Shown here one piece after another: positions 1-8,249 of a stretch of DNA of 64,000 nt. Within the stretch, counting starts at the first letter, position 1. Each line of letters opens with the position of its first letter. Location of the stretch: positions 248,001-312,000 of the forward strand of contig NZ_LIYH01000004.1 in the NCBI RefSeq assembly GCF_001905885.1, read 5' to 3'. Both the position numbers and the translations under genes were made by a program. The notes below the pieces were generated by a model. The model saw only the letters and a program-made list of their open reading frames with translations, searched no databases and was not told the origin of the DNA. Origin of the DNA: Streptomyces sp. CB03234 (GTDB taxonomy: Bacteria; Actinomycetota; Actinomycetes; Streptomycetales; Streptomycetaceae).

Positions 1-456
1 AACCCCGAGGGCCGCCCCTGCTACTGCGGCAGCCGCGGCTGCCTCGACGTCGAGGCCGACCCGCTCGCCTTCCTCACGGCCGCCGGCCGCGCCCCCGGCC
101 CCGAGGTCTCCCTGCTCCAGCAGAGCCGCGACCTGCTCCGCGACCAGGCGGGCGACCCGGGCGTACGGGCGGCCACCGAGGAACTCATCGACCGCCTCGG
201 CCTCGGCCTGGCCGGCCTGGTCAACATCCTCAACCCCGACCGCATCATCCTCGGCGGCCTCCACCGCGAACTCCTCGCCGCCGACCCCGAGCGACTGCGG
301 GCGGTGGTCGCCGACCGCAGCCTGTGGGGCCGCAGCGGCGGTGTACCGATCCTGGGCTGCACCCTGGACCACAACAGCCTCGTCGGCGCCGCCGAGCTGG
401 CCTGGCAGCCGGTGCTGGACGACCCCCTCGCCGCCCTGGGCCGCCCGGCAGCGTAA
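1..456 (+). CDS. ROK-family protein, C-terminal part (partial)
   Basis: The gene enters the window already open in frame 1 and stops at TAA 454-456, giving 151 residues. It begins with the ROK zinc-binding signature CYCGSRGCLD (family pattern CxCGxxGCxE), followed by the C-terminal helix and the segment NPDRIILGG typical of ROK sugar kinases and NagC/XylR-type repressors. ROK proteins either phosphorylate sugars in the cytoplasm or, with an N-terminal winged helix, repress sugar genes. The N-terminal half lies outside the window, so kinase and repressor cannot be separated here. No frameshift is visible in the part present. Confidence 0.85.
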   Translation, partial: NPEGRPCYCGSRGCLDVEADPLAFLTAAGRAPGPEVSLLQQSRDLLRDQAGDPGVRAATEELIDRLGLGLAGLVNILNPDRIILGGLHRELLAADPERLRAVVADRSLWGRSGGVPILGCTLDHNSLVGAAELAWQPVLDDPLAALGRPAA

Positions 457-528
457 CGACGACGCGTGCCCGGCCTGCCCCGCCCCGCCTGAACCCGGCC
501 CTCAACGCGGCGCGGGCCCGGGCAGCGG

Positions 529-795
529 TCACATCAGGTGCGGGGCACGCGTCCTGACCGCTTCCCGCAGCCGCCGCAGTGACGGGTTCACCAATGCCGT
601 CCCCGCCACGCTCACGGTCGGCACGGTCTCGTTGCCGTCGGCGACGGAGCGGACGTAAGCCGCCGCCTCCGGGTCCTTCCAGATGTTCACCTCGGTGTAC
701 GGCAGCCGTGTGAAGCGCAGTTGGAGGCGCAGCTTCATGCAGTACGGGCAGCCGGGCCGCCAGTAGACGACCACGCCCTCGCGGTCCTCGCCCAC
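529..795 (-). CDS. Mycoredoxin / glutaredoxin-like protein
   Basis: This 88-residue thioredoxin-fold protein has the redox motif CPYC at residues 16-19, in the context VVYWRPGCPYC, and the cis-proline region TVPTV near residue 58. Actinomycete members reduce mixed disulfides with mycothiol. I chose the GTG start at 795 because a GGAGGGGG ribosome site sits a few bases upstream; the open frame continues further upstream but without family similarity. It is divergent in function from its neighbours and lies downstream of the anti-sigma-like ATPase gene on the same strand with about 60 bp between them. Mycoredoxin rather than glutaredoxin is inferred from the actinomycete setting. Confidence 0.85.
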   Translation of the reverse strand: MGEDREGVVVYWRPGCPYCMKLRLQLRFTRLPYTEVNIWKDPEAAAYVRSVADGNETVPTVSVAGTALVNPSLRRLREAVRTRAPHLM

Positions 796-854
796 GATCG
801 TTCCCCCTCCGTCACCGGCGAGCCTACTCCGCGTGCGGCGGGCACCACCTCCGG

Positions 855-1397
855 TCAGCCCGCCACGGCCGGCCGGACAGCGGCCCGTTCGCGTACCGCG
901 TCCGCCGCCTCCGCCGTGTCCCCGAAGGGCACGGTGCCCGTGAACGGACCGCTGGTGGCCGCCCCGTACACCGGGAGGGGCGGGATGGGAAGGGGTGAGG
1001 ACGAGGGCGCCGGAAGGGTGAACCACACGACCTTCCCGGACTCGCCCTGCGGCCTGGCGCCCCAACTCTCGCTGACCGCCTCTATCAGAGCCAGTCCGCG
1101 GCCCGAAGTGGCCAGCGGGTCGGACGTGTTGACCGTGGGGAGGCGGGGGTCGTGGTCGTGGACCGAGACCGTCAGCCGGTCGAGCATCAGCTCGATCTCG
1201 ACGGTGCACACCTTGTCCGGCTGGGCGTGCTGGTGAACATTCGTCAGGAGCTCGGTGACACCGAGCGCGGCCTTCTCGATCAGACAATCGAGATTCCAGT
1301 AGCGCAACTGCGCTGAAACGATTCTGCGGACCTGACCGATCCGCGACGGCAGGGCTTGGAGCTCTACCGTGCACTGCCTGCTTGCCTGGCTGATCAC
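855..1397 (-). CDS. ATP-binding regulator (RsbW/SpoIIAB-like)
   Basis: This 180-residue protein has a GHKL (HATPase_c_2) fold: the N-box is seen in ELLTNVHQHA around residues 49-58 and the G1 box in HDHDPRLP around 80-87, followed by TSGRGLALIEAVSESWG. Such stand-alone kinases bind or phosphorylate anti-anti-sigma factors and regulate sigma factors in Streptomyces. The start is GTG at 1397, with GGGAG about 8 bases upstream. The last 50 residues are Pro/Ser/Ala-rich and probably disordered. The partner sigma factor or antagonist is not in this window; the SpoIIE-type phosphatase at 49.8 kb is too distant to assign as a partner. Confidence 0.85.
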   Translation of the reverse strand: MISQASRQCTVELQALPSRIGQVRRIVSAQLRYWNLDCLIEKAALGVTELLTNVHQHAQPDKVCTVEIELMLDRLTVSVHDHDPRLPTVNTSDPLATSGRGLALIEAVSESWGARPQGESGKVVWFTLPAPSSSPLPIPPLPVYGAATSGPFTGTVPFGDTAEAADAVRERAAVRPAVAG

Positions 1398-1597
1398 GGC
1401 TGCGACTCCCCGAAGTGAGGTCCGGAAGAAGACGGAGATCGGATCCAGTAGTTGGCTGGCTGTTGGTCCGGCGGGCTGGATCGCAGCGTCACCGCCGGTG
1501 CACCCTGGGTAGTGATGTCAGTCCAGCGTGGACCAGGGGTGACCGCTTCGCAACTCGCGGCGACCGGTTACCCGTGGGTCCCTGCCGTCACTTCTCT

Positions 1598-1927
1598 TCA
1601 GTCCCTGCCGCCGTCCGCGCGGCGAACGGCCTCCAGCAGGCGGCCGGCCAGCGCCCCCGCGGCCGGCCCGTCGGGCCTCCGGCTGCGCTGTCCCATGGTC
1701 AGCCGGTACCGCGTGCCGTTCAGCGTCGCCACCATGGCGTCGTCACGCCCCGCGAACCAGGGCCTGCTCGCCCTGACCGCCCGGACCGGCGCGCTGTCGA
1801 TCACCCGTCCGTAGCTGGTGAGGAGCGCCAGCCTGCCGTCCTTGATCAGGACCTCGCCCGCCCGGGTCAGCGAGCGTGGCCACCGTTCGATCCGTACGCC
1901 GGTGGCGCTGAAATCGGCCTCGGCCAT
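1598..1927 (-). CDS. Small conserved-looking protein, function unknown
   Basis: A 109-residue cytoplasmic protein starting at ATG 1927 after a G-rich ribosome site. No signal peptide or membrane segment is seen. The middle (residues 20-80) alternates hydrophobic and polar residues in a beta-rich pattern, including LIKDGRLALLTSYGRVID and AMVATLNGTRYRLTMG, which could be a small PH-like or beta-barrel fold. The C-terminus is Arg/Ala-rich. It is transcribed away from the cysteine-synthase-like gene, with about 220 bp between the starts. I do not recognise the family. Confidence 0.6.
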   Translation of the reverse strand: MAEADFSATGVRIERWPRSLTRAGEVLIKDGRLALLTSYGRVIDSAPVRAVRASRPWFAGRDDAMVATLNGTRYRLTMGQRSRRPDGPAAGALAGRLLEAVRRADGGRD

Positions 1928-2149
1928 GACGTACCCAGCCCCCTTCGCGCAGGTTTATGCCGGTCAGTCTGCACAAGTACCCGCCCGTACACCAGGGCGC
2001 GTAGGTGGATGCGCCCCTCGGCTGCCCCATGCGCCGCGCCGGGCGCCCCTGCAAGCGTTCCCTATGGGTCATCAAAGTCATCGTTTGCGCAGGTGAGGGG
2101 GGTATGTTCGGGATGGGGCAGGAGAGCCGAGAAGGACGAGGAGTGGCGC

Positions 2150-3319
2150 GTGAGCACCATGGAACGAACAGGGCAGCCGGAACAGGGGCCGGGACCGGCG
2201 TACCCGGCCGAGACCATCGACGTGGACCGCAGCGATCCCACGTACCGGGAGTGGCTGAAAGAAGCCGTACGCAAGGTCCAGGCCGACGCCAACCGGTCCG
2301 CCGACACGCACCTCCTGCGCTTCCCGCTGCCCGAACAGTGGGGCATCGACCTCTACCTGAAGGACGAGTCGACCCACCCCACCGGCAGCCTCAAGCACCG
2401 CCTGGCGCGCTCACTCTTCCTCTACGGCCTGTGCAATGGCTGGATCCGCCCCGGAAAGCCCGTCATCGAGGCGTCCAGCGGCTCCACCGCCGTCTCCGAG
2501 GCGTACTTCGCGAGCCTGATCGGCGTGCCGTTCATCGCCGTCATGCCGCGCACCACCAGCCCGGAGAAGATCCGGCTCATCGAATTCCACGGCGGCCAGT
2601 GCCACTTCGTCGACGACTCGCGCAAGATGTACGAGGAGTCCGCTACCCTCGCCGTCGCCACCGGCGGCCACTACATGGACCAGTTCACGTACGCGGAACG
2701 GGCCACCGACTGGCGCGGCAACAACAACATCGCCGAATCGATTTACCAGCAGCTGCGCCTGGAGCGCCATCCCGTACCCGCCTGGATCGTCGCCACGGCC
2801 GGTACGGGCGGCACCTCGGCGACCATCGCCCGCTACGTCCACTACATGCTGTACGACACCCGCGTCTGCGTCCCCGACCCCGAGAACTCCTGCTTCTTCG
2901 AAGGCTGGACCACCGGCAACGCGGACGCCGCCAGCGACTGCGGCTCCCGCATCGAGGGCATCGGCCGGCCCCGGATGGAGCCGAGCTTCGTGCCCGGCGC
3001 CATCGACCGGATGATGAAGGTGCCCGACGCGGCGAGCGTGGCCGCCGTACGCGCCCTGGAGAACGCCATCGGGCGCAAGGCGGGCGGCTCGACCGGGACC
3101 GGCCTGTGGAGCGCGCTGAAGATCGTCGCCGAGATGGTGGCGGAGGGCCGCACCGGCAGCGTCGTCACCCTGATCTGCGACCCGGGCGACCGCTACCTCG
3201 ACAAGTACTACTCCGACACCTGGCTCGCCGAACAGGGCCTGGACATCGCCCCGTACAGCGCGGCCATCGACGAGTTCCTCGGCAGCGGCGTCTGGCCGGA
3301 CCGGCCCGCGCACGCCTGA
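2150..3319 (+). CDS. PLP-dependent cysteine-synthase-family enzyme
   Basis: A 389-residue fold-type II PLP enzyme. The PLP lysine is K82 in THPTGSLKHR; the substrate loop EASSGSTAVSEA, the phosphate-binding turn ATAGTGGTSATIA and a C-terminal CDPGDRYLDKYY follow in the family order. Cysteine synthases join O-acetylserine and sulfide; this longer actinomycete branch (inserted NADAASDCGSRIEGIGRP) is usually only called cysteine synthase-like, so the substrate is uncertain. I chose GTG 2150 because GAGGAG lies six bases upstream; ATG 2159 is the alternative. The reading frame is open for another 700 bases upstream, but that part looks non-coding. Confidence 0.88.
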   Translation: MSTMERTGQPEQGPGPAYPAETIDVDRSDPTYREWLKEAVRKVQADANRSADTHLLRFPLPEQWGIDLYLKDESTHPTGSLKHRLARSLFLYGLCNGWIRPGKPVIEASSGSTAVSEAYFASLIGVPFIAVMPRTTSPEKIRLIEFHGGQCHFVDDSRKMYEESATLAVATGGHYMDQFTYAERATDWRGNNNIAESIYQQLRLERHPVPAWIVATAGTGGTSATIARYVHYMLYDTRVCVPDPENSCFFEGWTTGNADAASDCGSRIEGIGRPRMEPSFVPGAIDRMMKVPDAASVAAVRALENAIGRKAGGSTGTGLWSALKIVAEMVAEGRTGSVVTLICDPGDRYLDKYYSDTWLAEQGLDIAPYSAAIDEFLGSGVWPDRPAHA

Positions 3320-3326
3320 TGAAACG

Positions 3327-3821
3327 TTACGGAGCCGGGGACGACGCCAGTCTGCGGTCGAGGTTGCGCATCGCGTCCCGGAACGAGCGGCCCACCCCGG
3401 ACCGGGCCAGCCGCATCACCAGCCGGAACGGCGCGGTGCCCTCGGCCGCCATCGTCCACCGCACCCGCGTGCCGGTGCCGGTGCCGTGCGGGGCCGGGGT
3501 CAGCAGCCACTCCTCCATCAGAGCCCGTACGCCGGGGGCGTTGGTCTCCTCCACTCGGTAGGCGTAGCGTTCACCGGCGTCCGTCACCAGGATCCGCTCC
3601 TGGAAGACCACACCACCGCGCAGCCGTATCTCCCGGCCGGCGCCGCCGGCGATGGGGCGGGCGGCGGCGATGGCGGTGAACCAGGACGGGCTGTCGGCGA
3701 CTTCGTCGGCGAGCGCCCGGTACACCGCCGAGGGCGGCGCGGCCACTTCCGTGTCGAAGACGAGACGCAGGGGTGCGGACTCGAGGAAGTCGAGCCGCAC
3801 GGGTCGCAGTCGGCGTGCCAT
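3327..3821 (-). CDS. SRPBCC (START-like) family protein
   Basis: A 164-residue protein with the SRPBCC/polyketide-cyclase layout: an N-terminal strand and helix (VAAPPSAVYRALADEVADSPSW), central antiparallel strands, and a long C-terminal amphipathic helix (FRDAMRNLDRRLA). Such folds bind hydrophobic ligands in a deep cavity. The ATG at 3821 follows a good GGAGGT site with seven bases of spacing; an ATG 15 residues upstream lacks such a site. The gene converges on the cysteine-synthase-like gene with a gap of only seven bases. A second SRPBCC gene follows upstream on the same strand, suggesting an old duplication. No ligand can be named. Confidence 0.78.
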   Translation of the reverse strand: MARRLRPVRLDFLESAPLRLVFDTEVAAPPSAVYRALADEVADSPSWFTAIAAARPIAGGAGREIRLRGGVVFQERILVTDAGERYAYRVEETNAPGVRALMEEWLLTPAPHGTGTGTRVRWTMAAEGTAPFRLVMRLARSGVGRSFRDAMRNLDRRLASSPAP

Positions 3822-3884
3822 GGACCGTACCTCCGGCATACGAGGGGGGTGGCGCCAGGGCCCCACACCATAGCTGGCGCCCCG

Positions 3885-4334
3885 TCAGTTGTCCGCCAGA
3901 AGACCGGACAGGGCCCGGCCGAAGACCCACCGGCCCGCCCGTGCGAGCACCGCGTCGCACACCTTCGGCAGCCCCCGTACGCGCAGCTCCTCCGTCCACG
4001 TCACCCGGACCGCCCCGGGCACCGCCGCCTCCCGTACCTCGATCTCGGCCCAGCCGGTGATCACCCGGCCGCGCTTGACCAGCCGGCACACACCCGCGCC
4101 GGCCCCGCCCGGCCGGGGCGGCTCACAGCGGACGACCTCCATCGGATCGTCGAACCCGACCGGCCCGATCCCGGTACGCATCGTGAACCGGCTCCCGACC
4201 CGTACGGGCCCCGGCGTCACCCCCGCGGCATGCGTCAGGGGGACCCGCGCCGCATGAGCCGGCCAGTCGGTGAGCCGCCGCCACGCCTCGGTGACGGACA
4301 GGGGGGCACCACGGACGATCCGGAACACGGCCAT
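3885..4334 (-). CDS. SRPBCC family protein
   Basis: A 149-residue SRPBCC-type protein beginning MAVFRIVRGAPLSVTEAWRR, a typical ligand-cavity entry helix, and ending in a helix with RAGRWVFGRALSGLL. It contains the segment WTEELRVRG common in START/CoxG-like members. It lies 63 bp upstream of the other SRPBCC gene on the same strand and may be co-transcribed. The frame remains open for 670 bases upstream of the ATG at 4334 only because that spacer is extremely GC-rich; nothing protein-like is encoded there. Function is unknown. Confidence 0.75.
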   Translation of the reverse strand: MAVFRIVRGAPLSVTEAWRRLTDWPAHAARVPLTHAAGVTPGPVRVGSRFTMRTGIGPVGFDDPMEVVRCEPPRPGGAGAGVCRLVKRGRVITGWAEIEVREAAVPGAVRVTWTEELRVRGLPKVCDAVLARAGRWVFGRALSGLLADN

Positions 4335-4858
4335 GCCCCGATCGTATGCGCGCCACCCCACCGCCGCCGGTGCCGATGCCGGGGCCGGGGCCGGGGCCGG
4401 GGCCGTGAGCCTGTTTGCCGTGCCGCCGGCCGGGCAGCGGCGGTTCTCGCCGTGCCGCCGTGCCGCCGTGCCGTCGGCGGGGTAGCGAGACCTTCGTCGT
4501 GCCGCCGATGCCGATGCCAACGGCCGGGCAGTTGGCCGCTGGCCGTGCCGCCGGAACGGACGGCTGGGCAGCGGGCCCTTTCCGGTGCCGCGGTGCCGCC
4601 GACCGGGGCCGTGAGTTCCTCGCCGGTGCCGCGGGAGCCGCCGGCCGGGGCAACGGGCCTCCTGCCGTGCCGCCGAAGCCGCCGGCCGGGCAGCCGGCAG
4701 CGGACCCGGCCGGGCAGCCGGCAGCGGGCCCTCGCCCGTGCTGCCGGAGCCTGACGCACGGGCAGCGGGCCCCGTACCGGGGCCGCCCGGAGCCGGGGCC
4801 CGGAACCGGCGGCGATGGGGCGGCGAGCCGCGCCCCGGGGTCGGCCGGGGAGCGGCCG
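4335..4858. repeat. GC-rich degenerate tandem repeat spacer
   Basis: About 520 bp without a credible gene between the SRPBCC gene and the DeoR gene. It opens with four perfect GGGGCC hexamers at 4381-4404, followed by irregularly spaced copies of GCCGGCCGGGCAGC-like blocks mixed with GTGCCGCCG units. Several open frames run through it on both strands, but their translations are Ala/Pro/Arg/Gly-rich with no family features. It could form G-quadruplexes or stable hairpins, or be a leftover of slippage expansion. Confidence 0.6.
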
Positions 4859-5731
4859 TCAGGGCGCGTCCTCCTCGCCCGCCACGACCAGCCCAGGGAG
4901 GTGCTCCGCCATGTCCGCGCGGGTCTCGTCCGACAGGCCGCCGTCCGTCACCAGGGCGTCGACCTCGTCCAGCCGCGCGAAGGAACTCAGGCCCACCGTG
5001 CCCCACTTGGTGTGGTCCGCCACGACGACCACGCGCCGCGCGGAGCGGATGAAGCGGCGGTTGGTCTCCGCCTCCGCCAGGTTCGGGGTGGACAGCCCGG
5101 CCTCCACCGAGATGCCGTGCACCCCGAGGAACAGCACGTCGAAGTGGAGCGAGCGGATCGCCTGGTCGGCCACCGGCCCCACCAGCGAATCCGACGGCGT
5201 CCGCACGCCGCCCGTCAGCACCACGGTCGCCGCGCCCGGGCGCGGGGCGCCGCCCGAGCCGGTGCGCTGTGCCGTGTGGAAGACATCCGCGACCCGCACC
5301 GAGTTGGTCACCACCGTCAGGTCCGGCACGTCCAGCAGATGCTGGGCCAGCGCGTACGTCGTCGTACCGCCCGACAGGGCGATCGCGCTGCCGGGCGCCG
5401 CCATCACCGCCGCCGCCCTGGCGATGGCCTCCTTGGCGCTCTGCTCCAGCGACGACTTCGCCTCGAACCCCGGTTCATGGGTGCTCGCCTCGACCAGCGG
5501 CACCGCGCCGCCGTGCACCTTCTCGATGACGCCCTGCCGGGCCAGCGCGTCCAGGTCCCGGCGGACCGTCATGTCGGAGACGTTGAGTTTGCGGGTGAGC
5601 TCATTGACCCGCACCCCGCCGCGCCGCCTCACCTCGTCCAGGATCAAGGCGCGCCGCTGCTCCGCGAGGAGGTTCTGGTTGTCGCTCACCGCAGGGGCCG
5701 GTCCTTCCCTATCGTCAACACCGCTGGCCAA
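4859..5731 (-). CDS. DeoR/GlpR-family transcriptional regulator
   Basis: A 290-residue cytoplasmic repressor. The N-terminal DeoR winged helix-turn-helix covers about residues 22-75 (AEQRRALILDEV ... VNELTRKLNVSDMTVRRDLD), and the sugar-phosphate sensor domain follows, with the glycine-rich phosphate loop ALSGGTTTYALA near 117-128. Family members repress sugar or polyol catabolic genes and release DNA when a phosphorylated sugar binds. The open frame starts at TTG 5731; a GTG about 15 codons downstream is an alternative, so the first residues are uncertain. It is divergent from the membrane hydrolase gene at 5895 with about 160 bp between them, where an operator could sit. Confidence 0.87.
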   Translation of the reverse strand: MASGVDDREGPAPAVSDNQNLLAEQRRALILDEVRRRGGVRVNELTRKLNVSDMTVRRDLDALARQGVIEKVHGGAVPLVEASTHEPGFEAKSSLEQSAKEAIARAAAVMAAPGSAIALSGGTTTYALAQHLLDVPDLTVVTNSVRVADVFHTAQRTGSGGAPRPGAATVVLTGGVRTPSDSLVGPVADQAIRSLHFDVLFLGVHGISVEAGLSTPNLAEAETNRRFIRSARRVVVVADHTKWGTVGLSSFARLDEVDALVTDGGLSDETRADMAEHLPGLVVAGEEDAP

Positions 5732-5894
5732 GGGTCATCATCCTGCCACGGCCCCGTCGGCGACAGACCGGGGGAGATTCCGTGAGACCCCTGCCATCAA
5801 CCGCCCCGGTCGACGATTCTTGTCACGTCCGGTCACGCCCGGTCACGCGCACCTCCCCGCAACGCGAACCCCATCCTGAGAGGGAGCCCCACCC

Positions 5895-8249
5895 GTGCCC
5901 CCTGCCACCCCGGAGCCCACCCGCCCCGGCGCCGCGCTGGAACTGCTCGTCCACGGCGTCGGCGGCACCACACCCGAGCTGATGCTCGACGATCCCCGTA
6001 CCGTACGGATCACCGGCGACGAGACGGCGGCGATCTACCGGCGCACCGTCGACCAGCACGCCGAGGAGGAACCGGAGCGGTTCGCCGACGGGCGGCCGGT
6101 CCCGGAGGCGTACTGCTGGTGCAACCTCACCTCCGGCAACGGCTCCCGCGCCTTATGGCTGCTGCTCCTGCCGTTCATGGTGGTGAACCTGGCCCACTGG
6201 ATGCGCCCGCCCGCCGAGCGGCAGGCCGCCGCCGTCCGGCTCTACGGCGTGCTGGTGCGGCTCGTCGCCCTGAGCCTGACCGTGCTGCTCACGGCCGCCG
6301 CCTGCGAGGTCGCCCTGGACCTGACGGCCTGGCAGTGCGCCGGGTCCGCCCGCTGCGCCGAGGAACGGTCCTGGCTCGGCTTCATGTCGGCCGCCCAGGG
6401 CGGCTGGTGGTCCCAGCCCGGCCGCCGGCTCGCGCTCGCCGCCCTCGTCCCCGCCGCCCTGGTGGGGCTCCTGTGGTACTTGTCCAACCGCACCTGGAGC
6501 GCGTACGAGGCCCAGCGCCCGCCCCGGGACGGCCTGGACGGCGACGGCGGGCCCGACCGGCAGCTGCGGCCCGCGCTCGGCCGGCCCGGGTTCTGGTACG
6601 GCCGCCGCCTCGTCGCCCGGCTGCGCTCCGCGCACACCGCCGCCGGGTTCCTCACCGTCGCCGCCGCGGTCGGCGGGGCCGCGGCACGGTACGACCGGGA
6701 AGCGGCCGGCCCGGCCCGGGAGGCGCTCGGCTGGGCCCTGGAGGGCGCCCTGTTCCTCGGCGCGGTCGTCGTGACCTGGGTGGTGTGCCGCCGGGGCCGC
6801 AGCGAGAAGCGGCTCGACAACCGGCTCGACCGAACCGTCGTCACCTGGCTGCCCGGCGCCTCCATCGCCCTGCTCGTCCTCGCGGCGCTGTACGCAGCCT
6901 GGTCCCGCCCCGGCTGGCGCTCCACCGGCACCCTCCCCGGGGACGCCACCTTCAGCGTGATCACCCTTGCGCAGGGCGTCCTCGTCCTCACCCTCACCGT
7001 CGTGGCCCGGCGGCTGTACCGCCGCGCCCCGCACACCCGTACCGTCCTGTACGGCCTCGGCGGACCCGCCACCGCCATGCTCGCGTGCGCGCTCGGCGGC
7101 GTCATGAGCGGCGGTGTCGCGCAGCGCGTCGCCGACTGGCTCGACGGCCCGGCCACGCCCGGCACCGGCGAGGACCCCATCGGGCCGCCCGTACTGCTCA
7201 GCTGGCAGGCCTCCGTCATCCCCGTCCTGCTGCTCCTGCTCCTGGTCCCGGCCGCCGTCCTCGCCGTCCGTACCGCGCTCGCCGCCCGCCGCCTGGCACC
7301 CGTCGTGGAGGCCGAGTACGAGGGCGAGAAGCCCGACCCCGTCCGTACCCGGCGCATCGCCGCCACGCGCGCGCGTGCCGCCCTCACGGACGCCGCGCCC
7401 GTCATCGTCGGCATCGTCTCCGGCGCCACCCTCCTGCTGGGCGCGGGCGCCCTCGTCGGGGCGTGGGTGAGCGAAACGGTGCCCGGCAAGGCCTTCACGG
7501 GAGGGCACCCCTTCGTGGAGGGTGCGGCCGAGTCGGCACAGGCGCTCGGGTCCTGGCTGATCGGCTTCGGTTTCATACTGTTCGTCACCTGGGGCCGCCG
7601 CGCCTACAAGGACGCCTCCGCCCGCCGCACCATCGGCATCCTCTGGGACGTCGGTACGTTCTGGCCGCGCGCCGCCCACCCCTTCGCGCCGCCCTGCTAC
7701 GCCGAGCGGGCCGTGCCGGACCTGGCCTGGCGCATGTCGTCCTGGACCGGCCGTACGGGCGGGCGCCTGGTCATCTCCGGCCACTCGCAGGGCAGCGTGC
7801 TGGCCGCGGCCGCCGTCTGGCAGCTCCCGGCCGGCACCCGCCGCCGGGTCGCGCTGCTCACCTACGGCTCGCCCCTGGAGCGGCTGTACGGGCGCTGGTT
7901 CCCCGCCTACTTCGGCCCCCGGCCACTGGCCGCCCTCCACCGGGAACTGCACTGCTGGCGCAACCTGTGGCGCCGCACCGACCCGATAGGCGGCCCGGTG
8001 AACCTCCCCGCCGAAGGGGACAAGCCGGAAGTCGACCACAAGGCGCTGCGCGACCCGGTGGTCTACGGCCGCACCCATGAACACCCGCTGCCCGAACCGA
8101 TCCTGGGGCACGGCGACTACCAGGCCGACCCGGTCTTCGCCAAGGAACGCACCGTACTGCTCGACCGGCTCCCGCCCGCCCTGCCGCTGCCGGTCCCCCC
8201 GCAACGAGGTGACAACACTCAGGACAGCTCGGGCAGGTCCTCCGGGTAG
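5895..8249 (+). CDS. Polytopic membrane protein with split serine-hydrolase domain
   Basis: A 784-residue integral membrane protein with many hydrophobic segments between about residues 85 and 570. The N-terminus carries a lipase-type oxyanion motif HGVGG (20-24). The C-terminal region, after the last membrane helices, carries GHSQGS with Ser631, then an Asp in RTDPIG (Asp696) and a His in GHGDYQADP (His739). That is a plausible Ser-Asp-His triad, so an alpha/beta hydrolase seems to be interrupted by a large membrane insert. A paralogue lies at 47036-49459. Leucine 87 is encoded by TTA (6153-6155), the codon read by the bldA tRNA in Streptomyces. The 3' end overlaps the convergent AAA gene by 31 bp. 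The substrate is unknown. Confidence 0.72.
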   Translation: MPPATPEPTRPGAALELLVHGVGGTTPELMLDDPRTVRITGDETAAIYRRTVDQHAEEEPERFADGRPVPEAYCWCNLTSGNGSRALWLLLLPFMVVNLAHWMRPPAERQAAAVRLYGVLVRLVALSLTVLLTAAACEVALDLTAWQCAGSARCAEERSWLGFMSAAQGGWWSQPGRRLALAALVPAALVGLLWYLSNRTWSAYEAQRPPRDGLDGDGGPDRQLRPALGRPGFWYGRRLVARLRSAHTAAGFLTVAAAVGGAAARYDREAAGPAREALGWALEGALFLGAVVVTWVVCRRGRSEKRLDNRLDRTVVTWLPGASIALLVLAALYAAWSRPGWRSTGTLPGDATFSVITLAQGVLVLTLTVVARRLYRRAPHTRTVLYGLGGPATAMLACALGGVMSGGVAQRVADWLDGPATPGTGEDPIGPPVLLSWQASVIPVLLLLLLVPAAVLAVRTALAARRLAPVVEAEYEGEKPDPVRTRRIAATRARAALTDAAPVIVGIVSGATLLLGAGALVGAWVSETVPGKAFTGGHPFVEGAAESAQALGSWLIGFGFILFVTWGRRAYKDASARRTIGILWDVGTFWPRAAHPFAPPCYAERAVPDLAWRMSSWTGRTGGRLVISGHSQGSVLAAAAVWQLPAGTRRRVALLTYGSPLERLYGRWFPAYFGPRPLAALHRELHCWRNLWRRTDPIGGPVNLPAEGDKPEVDHKALRDPVVYGRTHEHPLPEPILGHGDYQADPVFAKERTVLLDRLPPALPLPVPPQRGDNTQDSSGRSSG

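Noticed and set aside
4415..5785. A 456-residue plus-strand frame over the repeat spacer and DeoR gene
   Set aside because: Antisense to the DeoR regulator, and the N-terminal half is repeat-derived Pro/Ala/Arg sequence.
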